This document shows positions 13,501 through 28,500 of a stretch of DNA of 64,000 nucleotides, in pieces. The position numbers and the translations under genes are program-made. Every line of letters begins with the position of its first letter. Positions within the stretch are counted from its first letter, which is position 1. The notes below the pieces were generated by a model. The model was given only the letters and a program-made list of their open reading frames with translations. It made no database searches and was not told the DNA's origin. The DNA is from Uloborus plumipes (Eukaryota; Arthropoda; Arachnida; Araneae; Uloboridae), in NCBI GenBank assembly GCA_038373865.1, contig JAXGGA010005848.1, positions 1 to 64,000 on the forward strand, read 5' to 3'.

Positions 13501-16500
13501 ATTTTCAAACAAGGAAACAAACCTTTAGTTTTAAATAATGAAGTTTCATACTGCACTTACTTTGGTATAATCCATTAGTAGTTTGCACTTGTATTATCAT
13601 CTTAATTTTAAAGCATTTCCAGGTGCTGATTTAGATTTTACAATTAATGTAACATTGCTGTACCATGCGCACTATATTTTGATTTTTGATTTGTGTCACA
13701 GATTGATGGAAAAAAAATCTGATGCCGAGCATTTCATTAGCCCTTTTGATACCAATAGCAATTTAAATTCTTATAAGTTCACTAAAATGTTTTGTAGCTA
13801 AACAGAATCAATAGAACTTGAAGTGATCCATAATGCATGTCCCTGTAATGGATGCATGTATTCCAAGCTGTAAATTGTGCTTGAGAAAGAACGTTGCAGC
13901 TTCACTCACATTACACTGATGCCCATGTTTTGGAGCTTCATGTTGCTTTAAATTCGACCGCTTATGTCATTTTTAAGATTCTCAACCTACTACGTCAACT
14001 CAGTTATAAAATTTAATACTTAATTTAAATTAAGAAGAGCATACGTAGGATACTGGAAAAAAATGTTGAAAATTGTACAAGAGCATAATCAACTTCAAAC
14101 TGACACAGGATATACCGTGACAAATTTACAGGTTTGGGGACTGCAACAAAGCATTCTTGGGGGCCCCTTTGTTTAAATAGAACTATGTAAACCATTCATT
14201 CAGGACATTTTTGTATTTCTTTGTGGCTCCTCACGATTGCAACATAGTAAATCCGCCACTGATGATATACTTATTATCAGTTGTTACTTTTGATTCTTAT
14301 TAATTCACTAAAGACATTATTTTAATTCCTTTTGTAAACTTATGAGTACTGAAGGCATTTCAAAAAGATGAATATTATACATATATGCTACCAGCAATAT
14401 AGAATGCCTAGCAGGAGGTGCTGACATTTCATGAAATGCATGGCTGAAGAATTCAATAGAAAATGCCCTATTTCATAAAATTTCTGGTGAAACTTAAGTT
14501 GTAATATTAACAAGATAGAGGATCTATTAACAATTTATTTATTTGTTTATTTATTTATTTTTTAGACCACAAATTACATTTCATGAAATAAAATCAGAAC
14601 AATAAATGCTGAAATATTTCTGGATGATACAAATTTAAAGGAAAATATTAGAAACTCTAAGACAAAAGAGTTGTGGAATGTACAGTATTTTTTATATTCA
14701 TGTGATTCCCACATACAATTCTAGAAGGGATATTCCAACCTGTACAATAACAAAAATTGCTATAACTGTCTATCTAATTGTATATAATTCATTTTGAAAG
14801 TATCTTTGTATCCACTAACAATGCTTAATTCTAACTCCCTGTAAACAGTGGAAGGGATTTACTACAGCACCATTTTTGTTGTAAATGAAATCACTTTTAA
14901 AGAGTTCTAAACAAATAAGCCATCAACTATAAGTTTTTGAAACCATAAAATAAAATACTGTTTTGGGAAACTTACCAGGAACCACTGTGTTATTTCTTCT
15001 AATAAAACCTAAAAACATAAGAAAATAAAAGAGTGCAATATAGTCTAACATGGTGCATTTACTTTGTATACTACAAAAATACTGATTCATAATAATAAGC
15101 ACATAAAAAGTATTGAAAAAAAATAAGGCAATTAATTATCATCTTTAGATTACCAACATATTGAGAAGCAGAAAAAGAAAAAGAGAACTAAAGTAATTAA
15201 AAAGTCATGTGCTTTTTTCAATTAAATTATCTGACACATTTTGAATAGAACTGTTTATAATCTAGGTGAGCAGGTTTCTAAAGAATGTGCTTTATGGAAC
15301 AGATTCAAACAACTGTGTTCAAAACTCTCCCTGTGATTTCAATTCAAAACAATTTCAAGAACATTATACATTTATAAAGTGTATTATTACCCAGGCCCAT
15401 CATTTAGAGGGGTCAGACAGAGGTCAATTGCCCAATCCCCTGGCTTTGAGAAATCAATGTATTTACACGTAAGTGGGCGTGGTTTTTGTTGTTTTCTGAT
15501 GAAATTACACTGCGTTTATACCCTTTGACTCCCACTCCCAATGGATAGAGTTGAAATGATGGGCCTAATATTACCTATTATTTCTATAAATGTAAGTATT
15601 AGAGCCAATGAATAATTACCTTATTATTATTATTATTTTTTGAATTTAATAACTTTGTAAACGAGGCTATCACACAAGAGTTAATTAATGCAATTAAATT
15701 ATTAGGTGATTTATCATTGTTATTGATAGTTTTAAAGTCCAAAATGGATTTTATTTACAGTATTTCAAAAAGTTGAAAATCGTTGCTTCATTTGTGCCTC
15801 CATTACACTTAACTTGGATGTAAAATGAAACAATCCATATACAACACCCTTTCAGTATTTTTTTTTTCCTAAAATTATATACAGATCAAAAATATTACAT
15901 GCAGTGCACAATCCTTAGTTATATCCAGTTAAGCAGATTTTTTCATTAACTATACTAACTAACCTGATCTCTTGTGGACTATGAAAATTCCAGCAGCAAA
16001 CAAAAGTATACCAACAACTGATAACACAATGATTTCAGTAGAAATGAAGGATAACTTTTTTACAAAAACACTCTGTGCAGTGTCTTCAATATTATCTATA
16101 ATATAAAAAACTAGATTTAATACAGACATTTTCATATACATTTCTTAGTTTTCTCTTAACATAACATGTGAAAAACCCAGAAATGTACTTAAGTAATTGG
16201 GATTTTCCCCATCATAAATACGTTTGAAAATTATACTTCTAAACTTTACAAAAAAGATTTTTTATGTCTGCTTGAGTGTATAGATACATATATTTGTATT
16301 AAAAATATAAATATATAAACGGAAATAAGCAATGGCCAAAGACTGAGCACAGTATGAAATGCGTAATTGAAAGAAATTAAACATGGAAGCAGCTTTTGAC
16401 AGATGAAGTGTTTTTCAACCTATAATTTCTAAAAGAAAATACTTATATATTCCTTTAGTTCAAAGGATATGGCAAACATTCAAACAATCGGATAAGAAAT

Positions 16501-19500
16501 ATGCATATCCATTACTGGTGTGATTATGACAAGTAATCAAGTCACATGAACAAATACTTGGCCCCAGAGAGCTCGTGTGAGGTCCTGAGCAGGGCGCTAA
16601 GTGACTAAGTGAGAGCTAAGTACAAGTGAGGCCCAAGGAGCAAAATAATTTGGAAGACTCTACAGCAGAATACAGAGACTAATTACAGGTTTTGTGGCCA
16701 GTCGGCATGTATTTAAAGGATCTCTTTCTCACAGGATTATTAGTTAATTATCATATGGGCAAATCCACGCAACATGGGAACTTGGTGTTAAAAAAAAATA
16801 TTGAAAAATTGTCTTAACTTTTTTTGGTCGCTCTCTATATTGATTAAAGTTTACAAATTAGAATAAGGTAACTTGAGGTGACCCATTTTCTTTTTGTAAG
16901 AGAACTTGTTCTATGAGCTCACAATCTCGTACACAATTTTAAACGAGCATATTTTATTGGTTTAGCCTGTTTCCACAATTTAATTGCATTTTTTCCTGAG
17001 AGATTTATTTTATAAGAAAACAATTATTAATAGTAAATTTTGAAATTTATTCTTAAAATAATTTTTTTAAGTAGCTTTTAAACCATTAAATTTTGTGTAA
17101 CGTGAGTCACGAAAACTTAATTTTTTTAATATTTCTAAATTTTATAGCTTATAAATTAAATTTTTTTTTCCTGTTTCTCCTACTCATGTATGTCATAAAA
17201 AAGAAATTATAGGCCAATTTATATTTTTTAGCTTTTTATTCAAAAAATAAGGATATTTATTTTGTAACGTGAGTCACGCGGAAAGTGAGTTACAGCCAAT
17301 ACAAGATAATATTAACTTCTTAAAAGTATTTAATGTACTCTAACGGGTATTTTAGGGTCTAAAGGGAGGGTTAGCACTTATACACACCTATATATAATTA
17401 ATAATACTGATGAAACTAAATATAAATAGCATAATTTTAATTTTTGTATTGTTTTATAATCTTTTAATTAGTGCAAGGGTCCCTGTTTTGGCCCTCAGCT
17501 TTCCAATGTGTAGTATGTGTTTATGCATGCACATATTTTTCTTCCTTATCTAAGAATGGTTTTTCATTCCAGTAAAAGAAATTTGTAAAATAAATCACGA
17601 GTAACAGCAGAATGACAGAAAAGGTGCCGAGAAAAATTGGAGCAAGAAGGGAAGTACAGTGCATGTAAACAGAAACATTGTGTCCGGATAAAAGAATGTC
17701 TAACGAGAAAAGTCGAAAAGCTAAAGATGTTGTCTCTAGTAATTCAATATAAGCTGAAAAATAAACATATGAAATTTTAAGGGACATTTTGGCTAAATTC
17801 AAACTTCTAAAATATTGCTTCAGCAAGTATACAAATATGTAAATACACTAAGCAAGACTCGTCAAAACAAGGCGAAATTCAGTCTCATAGCAAAACTGTA
17901 GTCATAAGTGAGTTACTCATCAGTAAATGTAATTAACATTTGAAAAGAAGATTTCAGAGTCCTACGAACTCATCCTCAAAAAATATTCATCCCAAGAAAA
18001 TCTAAACATAATTTAAGATTTTTATAAAAGGAATGATTTAAACAGATTAGCTTGAGCGAGAAAAAAAAAAATATTATAAAATTGAACAAACGGTCAACAT
18101 CTCACTTGCTCTTATTTGAGATGTTTAAAATTTAATTATTCATCAGTAGTGGATGAGAAAAGTAAGTACTTTGAAGAGGCTACTTCTGACAACAGCCAAC
18201 TAATTTTACAGCCATTATGCAAAACATTAAATGTTATGATTGGTATCAGATGAAATGTAATGGTGTGTAGTATCTTATAAAAGTTTCCAGATGTATCAAT
18301 TGAGAATTTGAAATCAGTACAATACAGCCACAGAGCAAATACAGGAAGTTGTGTTAAAAAAGACGAATATATTTTTCTGAAAAATTGAATTGATGAATCC
18401 ACTCGGTGACCGTTCAGAGGGGTTAGATGGCATCTGCAAAGGATAATTGTAACACTAGGTCTATGGGACAAAAAATTCGTGCTGCGAAAAATTGGACGGG
18501 GTGGCCGCTTTGTAGAAGTGGCTGCTCGAAGAGGTTTTACTGTATTTAAAACTGATCTACTAAAGAAAACAAGCCATTAAGCATTAATTTTAATTGAATT
18601 TAAGTGACGTTTCTCAACAAAATTTTCAAAATAAGATGTAAAGTAAAAGACTAAAATGGAGATGTAATGTGAGTCATGAAACTATGTAACGTGAGTCACG
18701 CTCAAAATATTGATTAACTTTGTTAGTGACTGCAAAATTAACTTTATTTTCGTATATATCATAACTTATAAATATATTTTGTTCCATGCAAAGCAGTTTT
18801 TAAATTTTATTATTCTGAAAGAGCAGAAACCTTAGGGTTTTAGTTATCCAAAAAACTTAAGTTCCTTTTTTTTGTAACGCTAGTCACCATGTTAACCCTT
18901 CACTGCATGATTTTTTATATTTTCATGAAAAAAGTCATATGCTACCTTTTAATAACTCTGAGTTCAGGAAAAATGAAGAAAAAATTTATCTTAAAAATGT
19001 GCACCAAAAATGATGTTTTAATTGTTTGTTCTACACATGGCACAAAGCACATAGCATATGCTTTGTATACCGATAAGTGTAATAATCTACAATGTGTTTT
19101 GTGCCATAAGTGGTACAAACAAATTTGCCACTAAGTGTATTAAAACATTTTTAGAACAAAGGAAATAATGACTTAACACACTTCTAACGGAAATGCAGAC
19201 ACTCTTTTTTTCAAAAGCAAGAACTGTAATACCTAGACTAGTGCAACTAACTAGTGCATAAACATCACACTAAACTGTTATAGCAATGTTCCAGAAGGGG
19301 CGTAAAACTCAGTTTAACTGCATTTAAAAAGTCATTGGAATATATGAGGGTTTATTTGGTTTGTGCCAGATCTGGCACACCGTGCAGTGAAGGGTTACAT
19401 TAAGGTTGAAACACCATCTATTTCTGTTAAAAATTTAAAATGCTGACATCCATAGGTTCTCACTGCATCCCAGATGACTGTCAACAGCTTTATTTAAATC

Positions 19501-22500
19501 AGGCATTGTATTTCTTTAACCCATTAATGCCTAGCGTCCCTTTTTAGGGACGGGCCAAAAAAGGGTCTGAATTTCCCCAAAATGAACATTTCAACCAAAT
19601 GATAGTGTTCAATTAGTACTTTGGTATTCTTTCAATTCGTTATTTACAGATTGCTGCACATAACCATTGTAAAGTGTGTTTTGTAGCAGTTTTAATATGA
19701 TCTTTATCAAAAATTACATTGTTCACAATCTCAAGAAAAAAAAGCTAAATTTTCAAAGTTATTCCCAGCTTCCCAGTTTATGTTAATTGCTGATTTTAAT
19801 TCTTTTTATAAAATGTGTTTTCAAATATTATATCGTAGGCAGAAAAAAGTTTTAGTAAAAAAAGTATGTACCCTCTGGGGTCTAACGTAACTTTTAAGGG
19901 ACGATTTTTCTTTCCCTAATAAAATTATTTTTTACATGACATTTCTTTTACTATCTTTCCTGTCCATTAAACACTATTTGTAACCAGTATACAAAATATC
20001 TTAGGGAAAAAAATGTCAGGCATTAATGGGTTAATATACATAGCATTCATTTTTGTAAAATCACGTCAAATGGTAACGTGAGTCACGTGGAATTGCCCTT
20101 ATGCGGGGAGCTATGGAGGTGGTAACCCCATATGATGGCAACAATGTAAATAAACCCGCTACTGGCAAATTATTAAAATTTCTCTTTTGAGGATTTTTTT
20201 TCAAATAATAATCATTATTTTTTTAATTGTTAAAAAAGTACATGTATTTTTCACTTAGTTCTAATACCAGGCATACGTCTATGAAAACTTTGAGGTCCCT
20301 TAGGGAAATAAGGCCCTAGACCTTGTAGGACTGAGTGGTAATCAGGCCCTGGTTCGGAGAAATTTTCTTAGGAATATGGTGCAGTAATTAATTTTGAGTC
20401 TCTTTAATTGCTATTATAGAAATATCTATTTTATAAATTTACAATGACCTGTTGTTAAATTTCATGCATATAAATTGCATAAAGCAAAAATTAATAGATA
20501 GGGTCACACAGGTACCTCGGGCGACCTTTTGTGTGCTGTGCAGAACACTAGTTCTACCGTATTAACATCTCACGTCCCCTAATCAAAAATAAACACTGTT
20601 GTGAGAAAAAAGAAAAAAAAAGCATTTGGAAACTTACTAGTAACATTGATGAGATACCTCAAGAAAAATTGTTTACGCAAGTGAGAAGAAGACTTTGGTT
20701 CAACCTACATAGAAATAACAATAAATAATTATGTAATGGCAATGAATTATTAAAAATAAGTACGTTATCACACTTACTAGTAATTTGTATTGTCCTACTT
20801 CTAAATCCAGAAAATCTACAGCTGCAGCCTAGGGAAAAATTGAAAATTAGAAATACAAATATTGATCAAAAATAAATGAACAGCAGGATTCGGAGAGACA
20901 ATGACCCAATGCAGAGCTTACTTAACTGAACAATGATCATATATAAATTTTCTGAGAGTAAATAATACAACAATTTACCCTTAGAAGTTAAAGAAAAATT
21001 GTCTTCTTACTCTACAGTAGTGCTAAACAAACATTCAGCCAAAGACCTGCAGGCAATACAAAAATGGAGATGAGAGTGCAGATTGGCAATACAAAAACTG
21101 AAATGCCATAATGAGCCAGTTACTTGACTTAGTAAAATAATCCAGTACCCCTAAAGTTATGAAAAAAAAAAAATCTTTCCAAGCTTTTAAATGGGGCAAT
21201 CATTTATCAAAAAAGTCTGATGTATTTTCATATCAAAAATAAACCCAAACTTAAATCATCAAGCATTTACTCAGGGGTTCTTCTTTTGTTATTGAAGATC
21301 ACCTTGTTAATACATTATAATAATACATTAAATTAAATTTTACAAAGAAAAGAAAAGAAAGAAGTTACCCTATTTTTAGTTGGAACTAGATGGCAAAGGG
21401 CTATGCAATCTTTTAACCTGATGAGCATAACATAATAATGAGAGTAGCAGTCTTCAAATCCTTCAAATACTTCGAAACTCACTGCAATGCATTTCTTGTT
21501 TGTACAGCTAAAAAAAGGAGTTATACAATGGCATGAAAGTATAATTAGTAAAGGTTAAAATGCAGTCAGTTGCACATGATTCACAAAATTCACGAAAAGA
21601 AAAAATTTGAACTTTGTTTAGTTATAGATATTTTTTCAGTTAAAAATCAAATAATGTTTTATTACATAATTGTCATAGGTTTTTGTTAATAAGCAACTGC
21701 AACTGCCTCCAATCTAATTTTCAGAATATCTACTTATACTAAAAACTGAGTATCTTTCTAACTATCTTTCTATCTATCTTTCTATGTCACGCTTCTTTCT
21801 CCTGAACGCCAATGAACTGAAAGTCGAACCAGGTACCGATAGATAGGTAATTTTTCAAGCTTCATTAGTTTCAATCTATATAATTATACGATTTTAATTA
21901 GCGAAGATATCAATTAATAAGTAGTCAAGTTTAAAGCGATTAAGCCTAATAAATGATTAAATATGAAATCCATTCTTGCAAACCGTCGTTGCTATGAAAC
22001 AGTGATAACAATGATAATGAGAATTTTGAATGAAGGCTTAACTAAATCAAACACGGAACTCATAAGCGGGCCACTTACGTAGAATTTTTATCGCTAGCTA
22101 CTGGTAATATTTTGAAATATTTATTTGTTGAAGAGCCATCTACTTATATTAAAAACCGAGTATCTATCTATCTTTCTTTCTTTCTTTCTATCTTTCTTTC
22201 TAACTATCTATCTATGTCACGCTTCTTTCTCCTGAACGCCAATGAACTGAAAGTCGAACCAGGTACCGATAGATAGGTAATTTTTCAGGCTTCATTAGTT
22301 TCAGTTTATATAATTATACGATTTTAATTAGCGAAGATATCAATTAATAAGTAGTCAAGTTTAAAGCGATTAAGCCTAATAAATGATTAAACTTCCAAGA
22401 CATTTCTTACCGTTGCCATTTTGAATAAAAACGTTAATTAAATTATTGAACTGCTTAAAATTCCAAGATATTTATTTCTTTCCGTTGCGATTTTAAATTA

Positions 22501-25500
22501 AAACGTTAATTAAATTGAACTTTTTAAAATGAAAGAGTGTTATTTTTTTCCATTGTCATTTGGAATACGTGTTATAACAAAGTTCTAACAATTGTTTTTA
22601 TTCTAATTATTAATGACATATTTTTTCTCTGGTACCATTTTGAAAATGTGTTTTTAAATAAAATTGCAATTGCTGTTTTTAGAAGGGGCTTTTTTTGGCT
22701 GCGATCCAAATATTAAAAGAACTTTTTCGTTTAGAATTTTGCAATTAATTTTACAGGAAGAAAGCGGTTTGTAAATAATTATTTTTGGAAAGGAATTTTA
22801 TTTGTTATTTAGGGAGAGTGCTAAGCATGCGCTACTTGACATCGTCTTTATTTTTGAGGAAGCATGTGCAAATAATTCGATTGATTCTTTGATGCAGGAA
22901 AGCTTTTTAGCGAGCCGCTTTATCGGGGAGTAGTTTATTAAACTTTTCCTTGGTACTTTAAAGGCGAGCCGCCTTGGCGGCGAGTAGTTTCTTGAAACTT
23001 TCCTCGCTACTGTAAAGGCGAGCCGCCTTGACGGCGAGTAAACTGTTTAAACTTTCCTCATTACTTTAAAGGCGAGCCGCCTTGGTGGCGAGTAGTTTTC
23101 TCAAACTGCCTTCACTACATTACAGCCCGTGCAACGCCGGGCCACGCAGCTAGTCTACTTATATTAAAAACTGAGTATCTTTCTATCTTTCTTTCTATCT
23201 TTCTAACTATCTTTCTATGTCACGCTTCTTTCTCCTGAACGCCAATGAACTGAAAGTCGAACCAGGTACCGATAGATAGGTAATTTTTCAGGCTTTATTA
23301 GTTTCAATTTATATAATTATACGATTTTAATTAGCGACGATATCAATTAATAAGTAGTCAAATTTAAAGCGATTAAGCCTAATAAATGATTAAATATGAA
23401 ATCCATTTTTGCAAAACGTCATTGCTATGAAACAGTAATAACAATGATAATGAGAATTCTGAATGAAGGCTTAACTAAATCAAACACGAAACTCATAAAG
23501 CGGGACACTTACGTAATATTTTTATCGCTAGCTACTTGTAATATTTTGAAACATTCATTTGTTGAAAAGCCATCTACTTAATTAAAAACTGAGTATCTAT
23601 GTCTGCTTTTTTTCTTTTAAGCGAGCTGAACTTACTGAAACTTTCCTCACCATCTTGAAAGCGCGAAGCATCTCAATAATTCGAATGATTTTTTTTTATA
23701 TAAGAAAAAAGGAAAGGCGTGAAGCGCCTGTTAGCGAGCCGCCTTGGCGGGGAGTAGTTTCTTGAAATTTTCTTCACCACTTTCAAGGCACGAAGTGCCC
23801 GTGCAACGCCGGGCCACGTGCGTGGTATGTCTTGAAATCGAATGAACATTAAATTATATCAAATAATATAACTTCAGCATGAGGTAAAAGTTAGAGAGGG
23901 GGGACATTATGCATCAACATGCCGCAGGAAGCTAATCTAGCTGCCCTGGCAGCTAGTATATTATATAATTTATGATAGAGGTTGAGACTAGCTGTCGCTA
24001 CTCTTCAGTGCCCAGTAAAAAAAAAAAAAAAATTCAGTGAACAGAAGATTTTATGTTGTCAATTTTTTAAATTGTTTATTTTTATGAACGAAAATCTAAA
24101 CTGTCAATACATCAGGGCTGAAAATAAATATATATATATATATATGGACATCGTTATTGGCGGTCAAAGTTTTTTCAAAATGTTTTTTTAATAGTGGTTA
24201 CTTCACAAGCAATAATTATTTTTGGATTTAAAATTTTTAGATCATTTTTGAATACTAAATTGAATTTACGCATGCAAAAAGAGACTCTAATAACATCTTT
24301 TTTGAACATAAAAACACTGAGGCTCATATTTTCTAAATTTAGTCTAAAAAAGGCAATGAAACTTTTATTTTATGAATAAATAAATGAAAATGTATTGCTT
24401 AAAATATGGATTAAGGTATATGCATGAACATCATGCAACATATTACATGTTTTAAGCATAATGAGGTGGAGTGCGATTATATTTAAAATGTGGTTTGAAG
24501 TGATCACCTGCAGCATCAACAAGGGCATTAACTTTTTTGGATTTACTGGCCACTGGCCTCCACAAGCACTTTCGTTTAGTCTGAAGATTCAATTCATAAG
24601 TTATTTAACAAATTCAAATGAAATCACAAAATTCCGAAAGATACACATGGAATTATGCAGTAAAAATCGTTTTGAATATACCTCTTGAAACATAATTAAA
24701 ATGTTTGAAAACATGAACTTACGTAAAAGCCAACAAGAAAATTTAAGATAAAAAATACAGTGGAACCACCTTAATTTGAACATGCTTAGAAAAAACTACT
24801 GCTAAGACAAATAACATTTCCAACCCCTACCCTATTGTTTGTTGGGTTTTTTTTCTTTCTTTCTTTTTTTTAGATAAAAAAGACAAATTGGTTTTAAAGT
24901 TTCCTTGGAATTTGTTCAACAAGTTTTGTATGTATCATTAACCTTTAGGAGCTGGGCGGTCTACATGCTGTACCGTAACTATTTTTTTTTTTAGAGGACA
25001 GGGTTGAGATTTTCATTTGAACCCTTTGGAGCCGGGGATTTTTTCAAGGTTTCATACGTTTGGTAAGACAGTTTATACCTTCTCTTTTCAATGGAAAAGA
25101 AATCTGTGGTTCAACTGTCGTACTATCTGGGTCGAAAGAAAAATTTCTAAAAAACAGACCGGTTCCAAAAGGTTAAACTCTAAAATATTAAAATAATTTT
25201 TTTTGAATGCCGAGATTAAAAGGAGGAAAAAAAATAATTAAAAGCTGTATCATTGACTCAGTTTTGGTTTTTCTTCAAAATATGAAAAGTTCTGTATAAA
25301 TCAAGGTTTTAACTTCAGTGGTGTGAATCCTTCGGTGATTTAATCAAGGGTGGATACAGGTATAGATTAGTAAATTAAACAATCCATAAAAAGAAAAATA
25401 ATTGATACATAGGCAAACAACACAACCTTACTCTTTCGACAATGTAACTGACTATCATGAAACAAATGTGATCGGCATGTTCCCCCCCCCCCCCCCCCCC

Positions 25501-28500
25501 CGTTCATATACAATGGGATCTGGGCTAACTTTAATCTTTGAACAGCAGGGCTGTAAATTTTCTAAAAGTCTCACTCTGCCTCTTCGGTCTCTTAGTTGAA
25601 CTTCAGAGCACCATTTTTACTTTGGTACAAAAGAGGCTGAAATTCGATGGAGCTGCATAACCTGTAGGTAAAAAGAAATAAAAAATGAAGACCTTTCCCA
25701 GCCTTCCACAACCCATGTAGGATCATGGGTATTCTTTAATTTTCAAAGTGAATGTGGGGAAACAAAAAGAATACAGGGGGCCACAGGACCGCCGCTATCA
25801 GCGATGGGGCCCGGTACTAATTTTAATGCTGGGCCCCCATGCACTCTCCCCCCCCCCCAATTGCATATTTTTATGCCATCGTTTCAGCACATTTGCAATT
25901 GTAAAAATGAAAGGAGAAAAAAAAAATTTGGAAAAGCTTTTTTTTTAGTTACGAAAGTGTGCATCTGATTTTATTTTCACGTTTTTTGTATCACCAGATG
26001 ATTTCAAAAAGCGGTACATTTTCCTTTGTGCAAGCGTGTTTCATTCATTAATGTTTGTATTAGCAATTGTTTCATATTGAGAATCGGCAATGGAAAGCGA
26101 GATTTTTTTTTAAATGAAATTATTGACACTATTACTGGAAAAACATGTTCATAACCTTACAGGCCCCCCCCCCCAAAGCTCCGGGCCCTGGTACTAGAGG
26201 TCCAGTATTCTCCCCCCAAGCAGCGGCCCTGGGGGGGCAAGGGGGTAAATAATTGCTCAAGATCCTGAAACTGCAGAATGCTATTGCGTAAACTTTTTAA
26301 GGAAATGTAAAAGTGACAGTGAACGTTACGTTTTCCCGGAAAATGATGATATTGAATGGGTTAACATGGAACAGATTTCTGATTTATTTCCTGTTCTAGA
26401 CTACAATGGAAGATTTTTCAAATTTTCTTAAATGTAACTAAAATCAACTGCCCGTCAATAAATGTATTGTCATTTTGTGCAATGTTTGCAGTATTTTCTG
26501 CCTAAAATTTATCTTAATACTTATAAAAATTAGTATTCATATTTTCTAATTATGTATATTATACCTACATTCAACGTAGGTTTGAAAGAAGTAAGGAAGA
26601 TAATTGTTAAAACCATGTTTTGCTCTCTAACTATTACTATACCCAAATTCCGCCAACCATGGGGTAATTTGGGTATAGTGAAACTTAAGTTTGCCATTAA
26701 TATGAAAATAATTCTATTAAATTGAAATTTGTAAAAAACTATTCTAGAAAGTCACAAAGTGCTATCCTACATCTGTAATCCAATTCTAATTTCTTTCACT
26801 AGAATAAAACTAATTTTTGAAGTGTTTTAAAACTTACTTGCGTGAGTAAAAATGTTCTAAAATTGTGATATTCAAATGCTTCTCACAATAATCCTTTTCT
26901 TTCTTGGACAAAACTAAAAAAAAAAATCAGACGCACATCACTATACAATTGGATTTAAACTTTAAAAATATAATAAAAAGGGTGCATTTTGAGTTGAATA
27001 GTTTGCACAACTTTTTAAATAGCTGCAAGAAAAATTTATCCACATTATCTGATAAGAAATTAACACTTGAGTGTCTCATTGATCATTGATTTTATATTAT
27101 TGATTCACATATGAAATCGACTCCATTTTGAGAGATACATCATGAGGTCAGATACAATTAACAAGAACCCACTGTATCACACATATTATAGGGTTCAAAT
27201 TGCACGAACTTGAAAAATTTAATAGTTAAAAGGAATTTCTTTTTCAATGCAAATTGAAGCGAGTTTATGAGTGTTTTGCACTGAAGAAATAGTTCCTAGT
27301 AACACAGAAATACACCAACTACAATTCTTTCATGAATTTTTACTTTTTGAATACTATTGATTTAAATGTTACTTTTTAGCACAAAGATTTATGCATGTTA
27401 AAATGAAGGTACATTCCTGCTGACTACTACTCTTACCAAACCAGCAAGAAGTATTTCTGAAATTTGGCTTCCATTTACAAATTTCTTCTTTTTTTCTTTC
27501 TTGACGGTCCCACCACTGAAAATTTTTGAAATGACAAGCCTGAACCAGTGCCAATTAGGAGATCCATTTCTTGACTTTGAAATAAAGTGGTATTAAGAAC
27601 ATTAAACTTCTTTTAATATTAACCTCAATGAAACTTTTAGAACATAATATATACTCTGTTTTATTTCTGGAATGTTTCTGGCCATCACATTCTTATGCTA
27701 AAGTTTGATTAGCCCACGAACCCCTTTCATTTCTGTCCTATGCAAAAACAAGTAATCCACTGAAATGAATACCTAAATAAAACAAGAACCATAACTTTTC
27801 TAGAGAAAGTTTTAATGATATTGCACTTGCGTCATTATTGAACATAGTTTTAAGGAGATTTTAGGTGAAACACTTTATGGTCATCAAAGTTATAATGTAC
27901 GATTTGGCACCAATTTGGTTTTGAAAAAACCATAGAAGGTAAAATATGTAAGAAGAAGGATATTTCAATAATTGAGATTTTACTATGTTCATCTAATTTT
28001 GAGCAAAAATCCTTCTTTAAAACTTCTGCAAAGCCAAAAACGATTAGCTCCCAGTTTAGTGGTTCTCAAAGTGTTCGGCACATTTTGCTGACAGTTCGGC
28101 AATTTGAAGAAAATATTGCAACATTGAGATTATTTGTAGAATTGTTTTATAAAAGATGCCTGCTGTTTTTTCTCATCAAATGTTATGCATGTACGACATG
28201 TGTGCATGCTTGCATTCTATCATTTGGTAAAATTGAAATTTTTTTCGGAAAATTGATACGTTTCCTCCTCCCAAACATTTTAGTTCAGGGCGCCCCTGTA
28301 CTTACTTACATATTTATGTTATAGATAGACTGGGGTGCCATTATAATATAATAATCCTTGAAAGGGTGCCACGGAATAGAAATGTTTCGGAACCCGTGGC
28401 ATAATCCATTGTGTCAAATGAAACGAGTGCCAAAAGTCTCAGCCATTGAAATCTCCCCTCCTTACAGAAGTATGTATAATCAAAACATAGTTACCATCTG

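Larger units (their letters stand above)
16757..20098. mobile_element. 3.3-kb transposon-like block with repeated CGTGAGTCACG palindrome
   Basis: Inverted ends GGGCAAATCCACG and CGTGGAATTGCCC. The 11-bp palindrome CGTGAGTCACG occurs four times (17101, 17268, 18690, 20077) with degenerate copies at 18668 and 18878. No clear target duplication, so the outer limits are inferred. Two TTAA-flanked MITEs lie inside. All of it sits in intron 8 of the receptor gene. Confidence 0.55.

Noticed and set aside
18136..18471. 111-codon minus-strand ORF in intron 8
   Set aside because: No recognisable domain, wrong context for the receptor, and inside a transposon-like block.
21729..23230. Repeated spaced units considered as a CRISPR-like array
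   Set aside because: Units are Helitron copies and microsatellites of unequal length in eukaryotic DNA, not equal repeats with unique spacers.
24508..24580. Minus-strand exon-like segment with good acceptor and donor in intron 5
   Set aside because: Its open frames do not fit the required phase between exons 5 and 6 (that frame starts with TAA), and exon 5 already joins exon 6 correctly. Probably repeat-derived.
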